This document shows positions 1-13,808 of a stretch of DNA of 64,000 nt, piece after piece. Made by a program: the position numbers and the translations under genes. The notes beneath the pieces were generated by a model. The model saw nothing but the letters and a program-made list of their open reading frames with translations. It did no database searches and was not told where the DNA came from. Origin of the DNA: Ascidia mentula (taxonomy: Eukaryota > Chordata > Ascidiacea > Phlebobranchia > Ascidiidae); contig OX387197.1 in assembly GCA_947561715.1 (NCBI GenBank), forward strand, positions 3,353,001-3,417,000. Direction: 5' to 3'. Numbering within the stretch: position 1 is the stretch's first letter; each line of letters starts with the position of its first letter.

Positions 1-3000
1 CGTGAAGTTGTTCCCCAACAAGTTTGTAGAAGAATTCAGGCGCCTCTGACTTCAGAGAACTCAAATAAAGAAGTTCATTGCCATCCACATTTTTGAAATA
101 AGACCTGTCACAAAAGACACAAATAAAGACACTGTACATCGTTATACACAGAGCCTGGAAATGTGTTACTTTCGAGGATAGGAAGTAAAATTAAGAGAAA
201 ACCAAAAGATCAGTTAATCAATAAACAGTGAATGTTCTTTTTCGAGTTTACTTTTTCGATTGCGAGGCCAGATTTTGCGGCCAGAAAAGCATGAAACATT
301 ATTGCAATATTTACTCGTTGCATTATTTCACGCACCCACAAAAACACGATGATTTCGTTACTGCTGACTTACGGTTCTAGACCGAGGTTTTTTGCCCATT
401 GCTGGACTTCTTCGCTCTTCATGATTTGAACAGAATGACTTGTTTGTGACACAGATGTTTGGGGTGGAGCTTCTACCTGTTCTTGGACTGCTTGTATGGG
501 AAGTATTGGAGCATCCTGAAACGTAAATCAGCTTTGAGTTTTGCTTTTCCCATGTTCAGCAGTGTACCAGGCTAATATAAAGCAGAGCTTACACAACATA
601 AAATATGGAAAGCAATTAATTTTTTTTTTGCCAATAATAACTCACTTGCAAAATACTTATAACCTTGTTCTCAATAAAATGTTTAAATCATTAGATAAAT
701 CTTGAAATACTTTGTTCGTGCTATAATTGTTTACCACCACATCTTCAGCTGAACTTTTGCCGCGATCTCCAATTTCTTTTATCAACTTGTTCATCGAATC
801 ATCGAAAGTTTTGTCATCATGAAATTTGAAATATAGTTGTGTTGCCACGATAATCCCTACACAAATAACGGTGTCAGATTGAGTTTTATGTTAAAGATAA
901 GCAGTGTTCGTTGCAAAATACTGACAAATGTGAATTGTCACATATATAATTCCTCTTTAAAAATAACAAAATCAATTATCTTAAATGCTTCAAAGCAAAT
1001 AAATCTAGGTATATTCATGCATCCACCCACCAAGCCATCCACTTGCATCGAAATCCTTCTCAAGTCGAAGAGGAATGATGTCTTTAGCTCTTTTAAATGC
1101 ATAAGACGCTTCTGATCTGTGTAACAAGGTTGGAATATTGTAATGTTTTAAGCCAAGAAAAATAATCTTGTAAATATTCAACAAATTTGTAAAGTTGTAT
1201 TGATCAGGAAAATCCAGATCTAAATAAAGTAAGCTCGCTGTTTATAATTTACATCGCAATTACTTCTTACAATATTCTTCTCTGAATTTACCTGCAGTTC
1301 TGACTATCCTTGTACTTTTGAGACATGCATATTAACACCACAGCTGATTGTTCAACTGCTTTTGCCATCGCATCCAATGTATCTCCCTTCATTTTATCTT
1401 CGTCCATCCATACGTTGTAACCATTTGATTCCAGGCGATCTTTTATCTAAAATATCAACGTGGTGAATTCAACGTCACCCAGTCCCTCAAATTTGTATAA
1501 TTTTGCGAAGTTTGGTTCGATCTTACATTAACCGTTTTAAAATGATCGGTTTAGTTTAAACAGATTTACTTTTTCTCGTTTAGTTTTATGTTGGATGCTT
1601 TGTATGCAAAAGCTGCTAGTATTTTTCAAACTTCAAGACATGGTAATACGATAACTTATTAAAAAGGACTATATACCTTGCAATGTGTGATAGAAATGTT
1701 GTTTCTTTACCCACTGCCTTACCATTTTAATTGTGCTTTGGTTGTCCCAGTTGTAGCTGAGCATTACGTGCATCTGTTTCGTGGTTGGTAGTGATTGTTC
1801 GACATCATTTTTCTTAGAAATACAAAAACCTTGCTAATTTGTTTAACTCGATTATTTCGTTAAACACTTACCGGAATAAATCGTAACTCCCACAAGGTGT
1901 TTATTGCAGAACTACGGAGTTCTCTAAAAAATAAAATCTGATATTAAAATGTTTATTTTAAAGTCATTTCTTTGGTTGACATCGATTTTTAAAAAAAACA
2001 GTATTTTTAAGCATCACAACCTTTTTGTATAAAACATTCATTTTGTTATATATAACTATAGGACATGTTCCATAAAGCTTTAAATTCTATTTGAATGTGC
2101 AAATGATGCTGCGTTACGTAACAACTTCGTTACCTAATATTAACAATACTCAACAAATATGGGCACATCTGTTGATTAATTCTGACCTTGAATCGTGACC
2201 TTTGAGTTCCTCCAATTTCTTCATCACCTCGGTTTCCTTTGTGATCATGACTTTGTTCTCTTCAACAAACGATAAAGCCCAGATGCATTTGACTGTCGCA
2301 ATTTGTTCATCAAAGTTGTCTTTGGGAAGAAAAGACTTTATGCAGAGACTTATTACAATACTTTTTCCACAATAAGTCGTTTGTAAATACTTTACTCCTT
2401 ACAACTATAGAAATACAGAGAGTTTGTTCTCATCCACAAAAAAATAACGCCTAGATGCTCATCATAAATTTTAGTGGTAAGGGCTACAATATTTTTCCTG
2501 TAAATTGTCGTTTCGGATAACCAAAAGGTTTTCTGCATGCTAAGCCGCGTAATTATGCGTAATTTACCTGTGTTAATGAGTTTCTTTAAACTTGAGAGTA
2601 CCCCACTTTGAAGGATTTTGGAGCTGTTCTGATCGTTGTTGGCGAGTTTAGTCAAACCCAACGTTAATACTTGCGCAGTAAAACCTGCGAAGCAGTGGTT
2701 GCTATCCAGCAAAGCTTCGTTCAGAATCTGAAAAAAAATAACTGGCTTAACCTAAACAAAGTATTATACACATTCAATCCGACTGTAGTGTTTACAAACT
2801 ATCGAGTGTAACATGATCTCTATGTAAACAGTACGTCACGTGACTGGATAACCGCATGCTAGAGATTCTATTGAGATTCGATTGGAACGAGCAATAACGA
2901 AGTATCAAACATACATCTGCTGTTATGTCTAGCCTTTAGCACAGAACTAGACACAGGAACACTATACCGACATACCCCTAAAATATATGGCCTAAAAGTG

Positions 3001-6000
3001 TCTTCAGTAGATTAGGTGGAATTACCTGCAGAATGTAAGATATGATTTCATCATCAGTCACAATGACGTCATTTCTATCTTCATCATTTTTTGTGTGGGC
3101 CAAGGTAAGCATGCAAAGTGTTGGCAGCAGCCTCTCATCCATTCCAGGGATCTAGTCGAATTTGCATCCGTAAAGTAGGGCTTTCGGCGGTTTAATTTAC
3201 TTTTTCTGTGCAGAATATCAACCACTTACTTTTATTCCTTTGGTGTTCTTGGCGTACCAACTTATCAATTCAACCGCTTTTATGCGCTTAAAAAATATTT
3301 TGTTGTTACTTGATATCGAACAGTTGTACAGAAGATTTTCTGCATTGAAGATGATTTGACCTTCAGTCTGTAAAGTATATATTATATTTCTTGCCTTTAC
3401 ATTACGGTTTAAAGTTTACAAAAGATCAACCTATTGCCTGAATAAATAGAGCGTAGACACAATTAAGTTTTTGGATAGGAAAAGCATGTATTCGCTACAC
3501 ATGTTGTGACAATAACTTCTGTCGTTCGTTGTGTTCATGTTAAAATCCATAAAATCCCAGTGACAATCATTTGAAGAAGACTTACCTCCAAATTCTGTGA
3601 AAAGCTTTCCTTATATTTTTCCAATAGACCAATCATGTTTGACAAAATTCCACAAGCTGCAATCTTTTCAGATAGTTGGACACTTTCACAAGTGAAGTTC
3701 GAACAAACAGACAAAACATTATTCAAATTTTTGCAGGCTTTGCTGTAATATTAAACGCATAACGTTGATAAAAAAATACATTATGAGAGTTGTGTGCATC
3801 AATGCTGCCGCAAGGTCGTCATGATAAGATCAACCACCAAACTTCAGCAACCGTAAAAACACAATTTAAAGTAACCAAATAAAACAATAAACCCAAACAA
3901 CAAATGCGTCCTGTCTAACTTTTCCAACTTGGTGTTTTCGTCTGAATAAATGTCAATGTAGTGCTTAAAAAGATCGGCCCCATAATTTTCTGCCAGATAA
4001 TCGCCAACATTATGCAGAATCTTAAACACAAATGATAAGTTTATATTATCGAAATCGCAACAACAGCTTTACAAATACTGACTAAACGAAAACTTTTTGC
4101 ATCTTGAATCCACGTGCTGTACCGCAACAGAAGTTCGACTAATTTTGTAGCTGACTCCAACATGTCGTAAGCATTCTTACCGCATTCCAATTCCCGTTTG
4201 GCCTCATTCAGATATTGTTTCAGGAAAAATAAGAAAGCTAGGAAAACAAATTGTTTATATATTTTGACATGAAGAGTTACAATGTTATTTTGCTGAATGA
4301 AATGAAGAAATCCGAATCAATAGGAATCAATCAGTTTAACTATTGTTGTTAAATGTGAATGTCAAGGATAATGCACACTACATTTTTTATTAGCAGATCC
4401 GTTGTATTTTACGATGTTGGTGGACAATCCTTTATCAGTCTCAATTTTTTCAGCAAATTTGTCTTCAAATACGTGGACCAGGATAAATGTACAGCAAACT
4501 GACAAGCTCATTTCTTCATCGATCTGACAAAATGGAAAGTATAAACAAAGGGCGCCTGTTCTTAAGTAAACAGGATAAACTTGAAAAATAAACTGTATCA
4601 TTGGACGTACACATACTATGCGACAAATAAAGTGACTTTAAAGTTAAACCACAATGCTCCTGTGTTTGGAAGTTTATCAAACATTTACCATAATCCCATT
4701 CGTGTTCATGGCGTACCAACTTATCAAATCAACAACTTCCTTGTCTTGGAAAAATATTTTGTTGCTTGATAACGAAATGTTATGAAGAAGTAATGCCGAC
4801 CCCACGACGATTTTTCCTTCAGTCTGCAAGTAAGGGACAAGCATCGGTCAGCGCCAAAGTATAGTACACGAGATTGATTTTTTGGATCACTGTTACTGTC
4901 AAATACCTTCCAACAATTGCAAAGGAAAATAGAAAAGAAACAAATTCGTTACTTGAATGGAACATGAAAACTCAATATTTCAAAGCATTCCACCGCATGG
5001 TTATGAAATCGTTTGTTCAGTGTCATTAAATTTGTTTTTATGGATGCAAAAGTGAGACTTGCCTCTGAATTTTGTTGAAAAGTGTCTTTGTACTTTTTTA
5101 GGAAAGCAATCAAGTTAGACAGAATTCCACAAGCTGCAATATTTTCAGACAACTTGTTATAAGGAACGCTGAAATTCGAACAAACATCACAAAGTTTTTG
5201 AACATTTTTCCAGTCTTTCCTACAATAAGATTTTGAAAAAATCATCATTTCAGAAAATCTTGACGAAATATTGCGATACAATAATACAGGCACTTGATGT
5301 TTAAAGTATTACAGCATCACTCATCAACATACCTTGCAAAACGAAACAAAACTTAACAAACACAACACCCAAAATAAAGAAAATCGTAACTCACGCTTCC
5401 AACTTGGCTTTTTTGTTTGAATAAATGCCAAAGTAGATTTTAAAAACATCGGCAGCGCCACCTAGCGCCAGGTAGTTGCCGACATTCTGTATAATCATCT
5501 TACAAAAATAGGATTAATAAGTTTACAATCGCGAACACGATCCTGATCTATACAAACCTCACAGGAGCTGCCTTCTTCACGTTCAGCCCACCAAAAATAT
5601 TGCAACAAAACTCCAAGAAGGTTTAAAATTGACGCCCCCATGCTTTTGTGTTCCTGGTCACATTCCAAGTCACGCTTAGCTTCATCCATGTAAAATTTGA
5701 GAAAGAATAGGAAACCTGGTAGACGCAAAAATATTATTTCCATTCAGCAATTATCGCGACTATTATCATTTTTTCAAACTGGCTTTTCGTTAATTATCAG
5801 CAGATCAATGAACATTTATATTAAATTTTCCACAATCGGTTTAGTCTCACTTTCCACGTTAGTGGACAATCCATCTTCAGTTGCAACATTTTCCGCAATT
5901 TCCTCTTTAAATGTGTGGACAAGGATAAATGTACAGCAAACTGACAAGCTCATTTCTTCATCGATCTGACAAAATGGAAAGTATAAACAAAGGGCGCCTG

Positions 6001-9000
6001 TTCTTAAGTAAACAGGATAAACTTGAAAAACAAACTGTATCATTGGACGTACACATACTATGCGACTAATAAAGTGACTTTAAAGTTAAACCACAATGCT
6101 CTTGTGTTTGGAAGTTTATCAAACATTTACCATAATCCTATTCGTGTTCATGGCGTACCAACTTATCAAATCAACAACTTCCTTGTCTTGGAAAAATATT
6201 TTGTTGCTTGATAACGAAATGTTATGAAGAAGTGATGCCGACCCCACGACGATTTTTCCTTCAGTCTGCAAGTAAGGGACAAGCATCGGTCAGTGCCAGA
6301 TCCAGGAACTCAAGTAATAACTATAGTACACGAGATTGATTTTTTGGATCTCTGTTACTGTCAAATACCTTCCAACAATTGCAAGGGAAAATAGCAAAGA
6401 AACAAATTCGTTACTTGAATGGAATATGACTATTCAATATTTCAAAGCATTCCACCGCATGTTTATGAAATCATTTGTTCAGTGTCATTAAATTTGTTTT
6501 TATGGATGCAAAAGTGAGACTTGCCTCTGAATTTTGTTGAAAAGTGTCTTTGTACTTTTTTAGGAAAGCAATCAAGTTAGACAGAATTCCACAAGCTGCA
6601 ATATTTTCAGACAACTTGTTATAAGGAACGCTGAAATTCGAACAAACATCACAAAGTTTTTGAACATTTTTCCAGTCTTTCCTACAATAAGATTTTGAAA
6701 AAATCATCATTTCAGAAATCTTGACGAAATATTGCGACACAATAATACAGGCACTTGATGTTTAAAGTATGACAGCATCACTCATCAACATACCTTGCAA
6801 AACGAAACAAAACTCAACAAACACAACACCCAAAATAAAGAAAATCGTAACTCACGATTCCAACTTTTTTTTTTTGTTTGAATAAATGCCAACGTAGATT
6901 TTAAAAACATCGGCAGCGCCACCTAGCGCCAGGTAGTTGCCGACATTCTGTATAATCATCTTACAAAAATAGGGTTAATAAGTTTACAATCGCGAACACG
7001 ATCCTGATCTAAACAAACCTCACAGGAGCTGCTTTCTTCACCTTTAGCCCACCAATAATACTTCAACAAAACTTCAAGAAGGTTTAAAATTGACGCCCCC
7101 ATGCTTTTATGTTCCTGGTCACATTCCAAGTCACGCTTAGCTTCATCCATGTAAAATTTGAGAAAGAATAGGAAACCTGGTAGACGCAAAAATATTATTT
7201 CCATTCAGCAATTATCGCGACTATTATCATTTTTTCAAACTGGCTTTTCGTCAATTATCAGCAGATCAATGAACACTTATATTCAATTTTCCACAATCGG
7301 TTTAGTCTCACTTTCCACGTTAGTGGACAATCCATCTTCAGTTGCAACATTTTCCGCAATTTCCTCTTTAAATGTGTGGACCAGGATAAATGTACAGCAA
7401 ACTGACAAGCTCATTTCTTCATCGATCTGACATAATGGAAAGTATAAACAAAGGGCGCCTGTTCTTAAGTAAACAGGATAAACTTGAAAAAGAAACTGTA
7501 TCTTTGGCCGTACACATACTATGCGACTAATAACGTGACTTTAAAGTTAAACCACAATGCTCTTGCGTTTGGAAGTTTATCAAACACTTACCATAATCCC
7601 TTTCGTGTTCATTGCGTACCAACTTATCAAATCAACAACTTCCTTGTCTTGGAAAAATATTTTGTTGCTTGATAACGAAATGTTATGAAGAAGTAATGCC
7701 GACCCCACGACCATTTTTCCTTCAGTCTGCAAGTAAGGGACAAGCATCGGTCAGTGCCAGATCCAGGAACTCAAGTAATAACTAAAGTACACTAGATTGA
7801 TTTTTTGGATCTCTGTTACTGTCAAATACCTTCCAACAATTGCAAGGGAAAATAGCAAAGAAACAAATTCGTTACTTGAATGAAATATGACTACTCAATA
7901 TTTCAAAGCATTCCATCGCATGGTTATGAAATCGTTTGTTCAGTGTCATTAAATTTGTTTTTATAGATGCAAAAGTGAGACTTGCCTCTGAATTTTGTTG
8001 AAAAGTGTCTTTGTACTTTTTTAGGAAAGCAATCAAGTTAGATAGAATTCCACAAGCTGCAATATTTTCAGACAACTTGTTATAAGGAGCGCAGAAACAC
8101 AAACTAACATCACAAAGTTTTTGAACATTTTTCCAATCTTTCCTACGATAGAATTTTGAAAAAACCTTCATTTTAGAAATCTTGACGAAATATTGCGATA
8201 CAATAATACAGGCACTTGATGTTTAAAGTATGACAGCATCACTCATCAACATACCTTGCAAAACGAAACAAAACTCAACAAACACAACCCAAAATAAAGA
8301 AAATCGTAACTCACGATTCTAACTTGTTTTTTTTGTTTGAATAAATGCCAACGTAGATTTTAAAAACATCGGCAGCGCCACCTAGCGCCAGGTAGTTGCC
8401 GACATTCTGTATAATCATCTTACAAAAATAGGGTTAATAAGTTTACAATCGCGAACACGATCCTGATCTAAACAAACCTCACAGGAGCTGCTTTCTTCAC
8501 ATATAGCCCACGAATAATATTTCAACAAAACTTCAAGAAGGTTTAAAATTGACGCCCCCATGCTTTTGTGTTCCTGGTCACATTCCAAGTCACGCTTAGC
8601 TTCATCCATGTAAAATTTGAGAAAGAATAGGAAACCTGGTAGACGCAAAAATATTATTTCCATTCAGCAATTATCGCGACTATTATCATTTTTTCAAACT
8701 GGCTTTTCGTCAATTATCAATGAACATTTATATTAAATTTTCCACAATCGGTTTAGTCTCACTTTCCACGTTGGTGGACAATCCATCTTCAGTTGCAACA
8801 TTTTCCGCAATTTCCTCTTTAAAAGTGTGGACCAGGATAAGCGTACAACAAACTGACAAGCTCATTTCCTCATTGATCTGACAAAAAGAAACATATAAAC
8901 CGGATTGCGCGTGGAAAGAAAGATGTATTTTTTCGCGCTTTTCAGTCGTGATCCGTTTCTCTTGTGTTTATAAGGTTATCAAATACTTACCATAATCCCT

Positions 9001-10068
9001 TTCGTGTTCATAGCGTACCAACTTAACAAATCAACATCTTTGTCTTGGAGAAATTGCTGGGTACTTGATAACGAAATGTTGTGGAGAAGTGATGCCGACA
9101 CAAAGATGATTTCGCCTTCCTCCTGCAAGTAGGGGAAAGGCATCGGTCAGTACCAGAAGTAACAACAAAAGTGCGCTTAATTTACGTTTATACTACGTTG
9201 TTGTATACAATATACCAATGTTGCTGAAAGAGTGGGCAATTTCAAATATTGCAATCATAGTTAAAGTGTCAAGATAAAATTGCTTCGTTTCGTCGTTGTT
9301 ACTTGAATGAAATATGACTTTTCACTATTACAAAGCATTCAGCAAGACATAGGCATTGAAATCCATTGTTTAATTTCCATTGATGTATTTTTGGGGACGT
9401 AAAAGGAAACTTGCCTCTAAATTTTCTTTAAAAGTGTCTTTGTATTTTTCTAGGAAGACGATCAAGTTTGACAGAATTCCACAGGCTGCAATATTTTCAG
9501 ATAACTTTTCACTAACTGCGCTGAACATCGAACAAACTCTCAAAAGTTTTTGAACATTTTTCCAGTCTTTTCTGCAATAAACATTTAAACCAAACTACTT
9601 TCATGTCAGACAAGTTGATGAAATTTGCGATACAATAATACATTCACATGATGCTAAAAATAAGACACGATTACCCAACAATCAAATAATGAAACGGAAG
9701 AAACTCTTTAACAAACATAAGACTTTATAATGAAAACAACAAGTACATTTTAACTTACGTTCCCAACTTCACTTTTTCGTCCGAATAAATGTCAAAGTAG
9801 ACTTTAAAGAGATCAACAGCACCACCTTCTGCTAGAAAATCCCCAACCTCCTGTAAAACCTTGTACGCTCAAATAGAGTTTTTCTATGAAAATATTTCCT
9901 ATCAAGTATCTAAAATACTAACTTGGCAAGTGCTTTTTTCCGAATTTTCTATATCAAGCAAGATATCAATAAACGCTAAAGGCGTTTCCCCCATGCGGTT
10001 AGATTCCTTGTCAGATTCCAACGTGAGCTTGGCTTCGTCCATGTAATTTGCCACTTTAGGCAGGTAAT
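1..10068 (-). CDS. Gene A: five-unit ARM-TIR-SAM protein, partial at both ends
   Basis: Predicted cytosolic scaffold/sensor: an ARM-like helical array, then a TIR domain (NAD cleavage or TIR-TIR signalling in known families), then a SAM-like domain cut by the left edge. Exons 3' to 5': SAM <1-104, 373-515; TIR 735-856, 1031-1116, 1292-1446, 1723-1812; h 1872-1923; g 2187-2319; f 2568-2727; unit 5 3026-3151, 3230-3367, 3586-3742, 3920-4020, 4083-4237; unit 4 4382-4523, 4689-4823, 5063-5219, 5395-5498, 5558-5715; unit 3 5851-5965, 6131-6265, 6525-6681, 6856-6959, 7019-7176; unit 2 7312-7426, 7592-7726, 7986-8142, 8315-8418, 8478-8635; unit 1 8763-8877, 8991-9122, 9415-9571, 9759-9859, 9923-10068. 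Phases agree throughout, giving about 1469 codons. TIR motifs: HVMLSYNWDNQS, a BB-loop-like WMDEDKMKGDT, CMSQKYKDSQNC, SEASYAFKRAKDIIPL. SAM start: SEEVQQWAKNLGLEP. Function is inferred from the domains. No first exon with an ATG was found; a degenerate match near 10159-10215 has an in-frame stop. Confidence 0.82.
4490..8850 (-). repeat. Tandem repeat of a five-exon ARM cassette (period about 1.46 kb)
   Basis: Three consecutive copies, about 4490-5935, 5936-7395 and 7396-8850, are nearly identical by eye in exons and introns alike. For example, exon a ends at 5715, 7176 and 8635, and exon c at 5219, 6681 and 8142, so spacing is 1459-1462 bases. The copy at 8850-10068 has the same exon order but is clearly more diverged. 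Each cassette enters and leaves in phase 1, so whole-unit gain or loss keeps the frame. Identical introns point to recent unequal crossing-over inside the gene. Collapse or duplication in assembly is the main artefact to exclude. Confidence 0.92.
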
Positions 10069-10399
10069 CTGTCAAGTTAGCATAATAGTAATAAACAATA
10101 GTTTGTCATTTCATAAAGTGTATTAATAAGAAGGTACAGACTAGCGTTTTTTGTATGACCTTTCCTGTTGTCTGTGCCAATTTTAAAGTTTTTGCGATAC
10201 CTCCTTCATAGTCAGAAAAATATTAGAATTAGTGCAAAGCATTTACGTCACAAAGAAATCTTTGCATTTAGCTTGAAAATAGAGTTAGAATTTTTTTGCA
10301 TAACAGCTGTGTATACAGAGATGATCTACATTTCGTACTATTGTGGGTGCTGGGTATGTGTGGTTTTATTTCTATTTCGCGTATAAATAGTTTGTTGTT

Positions 10400-13260
10400 G
10401 TGCCTTGAGCCGAGAATTTGCCCTACAGGGGACAGGGGATGATTTATGGCAAATGACGCATAACGAAGTGAGCGTATCTTCGGTAAAACTCGTCACAGTG
10501 TTTGTAAAACCATGTCCCGGTAATCGTTTGTTTGAGGCAGTTTAAGCTTTCATTACGAGCGCCTCATAAAGCGATCTACGTCACGCGAGTCAGTATATCA
10601 TCGTGAATAAATGCTCTTGCATTGACAATATTGCTGTAGTGACCCAACTATGTCAATGTTGACATGGCTGAAATGGTTCGACAGTTGTGGGTATTCCTTT
10701 AACGGCGCTTTAATGTGCTCTACAGACAGTAAAATTGCGTTCCTTAAGAAAGTATTGGAAACGTCTAATTGCTAAGCAAAGTGCCGGCAGCTCACGGTCA
10801 TATGCTCTGCACTTGATTTCAGACGTCGTCAGCTAACGGCTGAAGAATGCAAGTAGCTGCCAGTTGCCGTCGGAAAAGTGTTCAAGAACACCGCCAACTG
10901 CGGATTCCGAAGCATCGACGGGTGGTGCAATTTTAGCTTGCCACTGTGGATTATGTAACATCCTAGCGTCAGCAAGAACCTTTTTTGCCTTAACAAACGT
11001 TGATTGGAGTCCACTGGTCCAAACCAACTGCTATTGTGTTTACCAGAAAGAGCTTCGTGCAGCGGTTTTATAACATTTGGTGCTGTTCTGATAAATCGGT
11101 TTCTCTGCATGTCGTGTCCATTAAACACTGAAATGTCTTAGCGCGTTGTCAAAAATCCGAAAGTTTATTTCACACCAATGAAGTTCCTTTCATTTATCGG
11201 CGAGGTGTAGGATTTTTTTTGGGGGGAAATTACGTAGGCCTACACACGCCCACCACACAATATTATGATCCAAACCAGTGAGCTGCAATTCACTAGTTTA
11301 CTGTGAAGTTTCCTTTGGAGTTACGTGAAGCATGGTTCAAAAGGGATAGCTTGTTATATACAGTCAAATGCTATTTGTCAACGCTCAAAAGTGGAAACAT
11401 GTGTGCCTGGTAGCCTTTCAGCTAGCCCAGTGCTACATTCACCAGCTGCACTGATGAGACCTTACTGGTCGAAACAGTGCGTACACCTGTCTACAGTCGT
11501 AATAGAATCATCTTATTATCCAAGTCGGACTAACTGCGCCATTCATTTCACGCAAGCAACTGAATACAGTCAAGCTAATTTTCAAACACCAAACTTCACT
11601 GCAAGCAAACGTCATTTACCTTCTGTGTTGAACTTCTGTTTTCCCGAAACTGGTTGCATGTCATTGCCCATTTTTCCTGGAAAGAGTTTGTTTAAAACAG
11701 TTCAAGCTTTTGTTACGAACCCCTCACAAAGAGAACGCACGCGAAAAGCAGTAATCAAGGGCGAAAAATCCCAAAAAAACGCACACTGCACGCTGCGGTG
11801 CACACTGTTTATGGGACAGGACCTCCTCTTCAAAAGCGGACTGCGTCACGCGAGTCAGTATATCACCGTGAATAAATACATCGTGCCTTGACATGGCTGT
11901 AATGGCCCAACTATGTCTACATTCACGTAATCAAACAGTTCGTCAGATGTGGGTATTCCTTTAACGGCACTTTAATGTGCGGCTGTAATTTGGCTCGCTG
12001 ACATAAGAGACACTGCTTCGCCCATATACCCACATGCTTGAGCAATCCACGCCAAACAAACTTGAACCCAATAAGATGCTTGGTGATGCGGATAAATCGG
12101 TAAGGCCCCTTGAATAACGCCTAACACTTTTTCTTCCATGTTGCTGGGACAACCTGAAGTAGATAATCGAGTGACAAGTTACATAAAAGCAACATCTGAA
12201 TCCAATCGTAATGCTTTAAAGACAAAGGTCTGTCGACGCTGTGCGATGCGCCTGTACCTCGTCGCTTCTTCGCGCAGTTTCCAAAGCTATAAATTCAAAA
12301 TCCAGGGATGGAGTTTGCAAAGTAGACATGGTAGCACGCGAAAGGGCATCGGCGACTTTGTTGCTTATCCGGTTGATATGCTGCACATCAGTGATGAATA
12401 CGATGTCGCTGTTGACGTGCAGAATAATGGCCTGTGGTGATGGAAAAAAACGCATTAAAAATCCAACTACATTACAAATTTGTGATGGAAATCTAACCAA
12501 ACCTGACTTTGCCGTCATATTTTTCGATCAGCTGAAGGGCAAAAAGAAGTTAGTTCGCTCAACTAGCTTCCGAACCCACCCCATATTAAGCTAGTTCGCT
12601 GAAACCGCTTTGGAACTAGCTTGGGCTGTGATGCGTAATGCTTTTTCCGATCATGACGGGAAGGCGGGTAAGAAGCGTGCAGCGAACCCGCTTTAGACGT
12701 CCATGTAAACAGGGATAAATGTAAAACTGGAAGTGAGATTTGAAAATGTCCAATGCCTCTCCACCAATTCAAGCGTACGTTTTCAGGGAAAGTTCAGGTA
12801 TAGGCGGAATTGTCGTCTTCAACCGTCGTCTTTGTCTGGAACGTGCCATGAACGAGTAGGTACATCTCTATACATGGATATTGCGCAAAATTTAATTTCG
12901 CAAAACTTCAGAAAAGTCTGAGACCTTCGAGAAGCAATCCGTCAACATAGTAATATCGTGGGGCACTTGAAAATATGGCTGCAGCGAATCGATAGGCACT
13001 CGTTTAAGCCAACCGCCTATAGTAAGAATGCTTGGTATCCAATTGTGCCCCCTGTTCGGGGATAACCCAAATATATAAAAGCACGGTTGTTTGTTTATGT
13101 ACCCAGTTTAGTACCCAACGGACTTACGTTGGCCACACTGATGAGATCTTATACGTCGAATCGATGTGCACTGCTGTCTGCGTCAGTATTTACCATTTCA
13201 TTTGAGACTTTCTAACAATATTAATTAATACGAAAACTGTGTAAGCACCCTTCCTTTCAG
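10400..13260 (-). mobile_element. Ty3/Gypsy LTR retrotransposon fossil, rearranged
   Basis: Old, broken element in the upstream flank of gene A. Recognisable parts on the minus strand are an RT-end/RNase H stretch (10.83-11.13 kb; PLHEALSGK, VDASESAVGGVLE), an RNase H to integrase linker (12.2-12.5 kb; NKVADALSRA), and a primer-binding-site-like CCCGAACAGGG near 13.05 kb with a possible LTR promoter (ATATATAAAAG) just beyond. Two segments near 10.53-10.72 and 11.70-11.98 kb are direct-repeat relatives, and 11.16-11.40 kb resembles the LTR-like units at 17-19 kb, so more than one copy or a nested insertion is present. It has many breaks (well over five) and is certainly inactive. Outer limits are approximate. 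Confidence 0.75.
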
Positions 13261-13808
13261 ATTTTCTTTGCTTATTAAGTTGAAACAAAAGTGTCTAAAC
13301 GTAAAATATTAAAAGTTAATCAAAGTTTGCCACGTCATGTAACCCTCCCCCATCGGTCCGTTCACACAAAATTTGCATTGATAACAATGCTCGATTTTGA
13401 TGTGAAGCTTTTCACGATTACACTCCAGTCGCTATATTTTACTGAATATGTTGCGCGATGAACAAGCAAACAATAAAGCGTGAAAAAAAACTGAGAGCAC
13501 AGTTGAAAATTTAATTGGATCCAAACATGTTCATAGTTCATATTTACACAGGTCAAAAAGAGTATCAATTTTACCTCAATCTTAAACACAACACCTCATC
13601 ACCTTTTTGACATTTTAAATACATTATCTACACGACTAATACTGAGTAAATGTGGAGAAATACAAAAAAAACATGACGCGTGGAATGAGAAATAAGTGGG
13701 CAAGATTTGCCAGACAAATAAATTTCTCAACACATCTGAGCCAAATTAAATGCATGCTTTTACAAAAAAGAAATAAAAAACACATGTTTCACATAATGTT
13801 CCACGACA
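13261..13808. other. Intergenic stretch, no gene recognised
   Basis: AT-rich spacer between the Gypsy fossil and the stop codon of gene B. No paralogous exon, RNA gene or clear transposon terminus was seen. It should hold the 3' UTR and polyadenylation site of gene B, but I could not pick a site with confidence. Confidence 0.5.

Noticed and set aside
4490-8850. Regular repeats as a CRISPR-like array
   Set aside because: The period is 1.46 kb with coding exons and introns. This is intragenic tandem duplication in a eukaryote.
10159-10215. First exon of gene A
   Set aside because: Partial match to the first exon of gene D, but an in-frame stop and no ATG in the required phase.
11325-11891. 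188-codon plus-strand open frame
   Set aside because: It lies antisense within the Gypsy fossil region, has no recognisable domain, and overlaps sequence repeated at other fossil copies. Chance frame.
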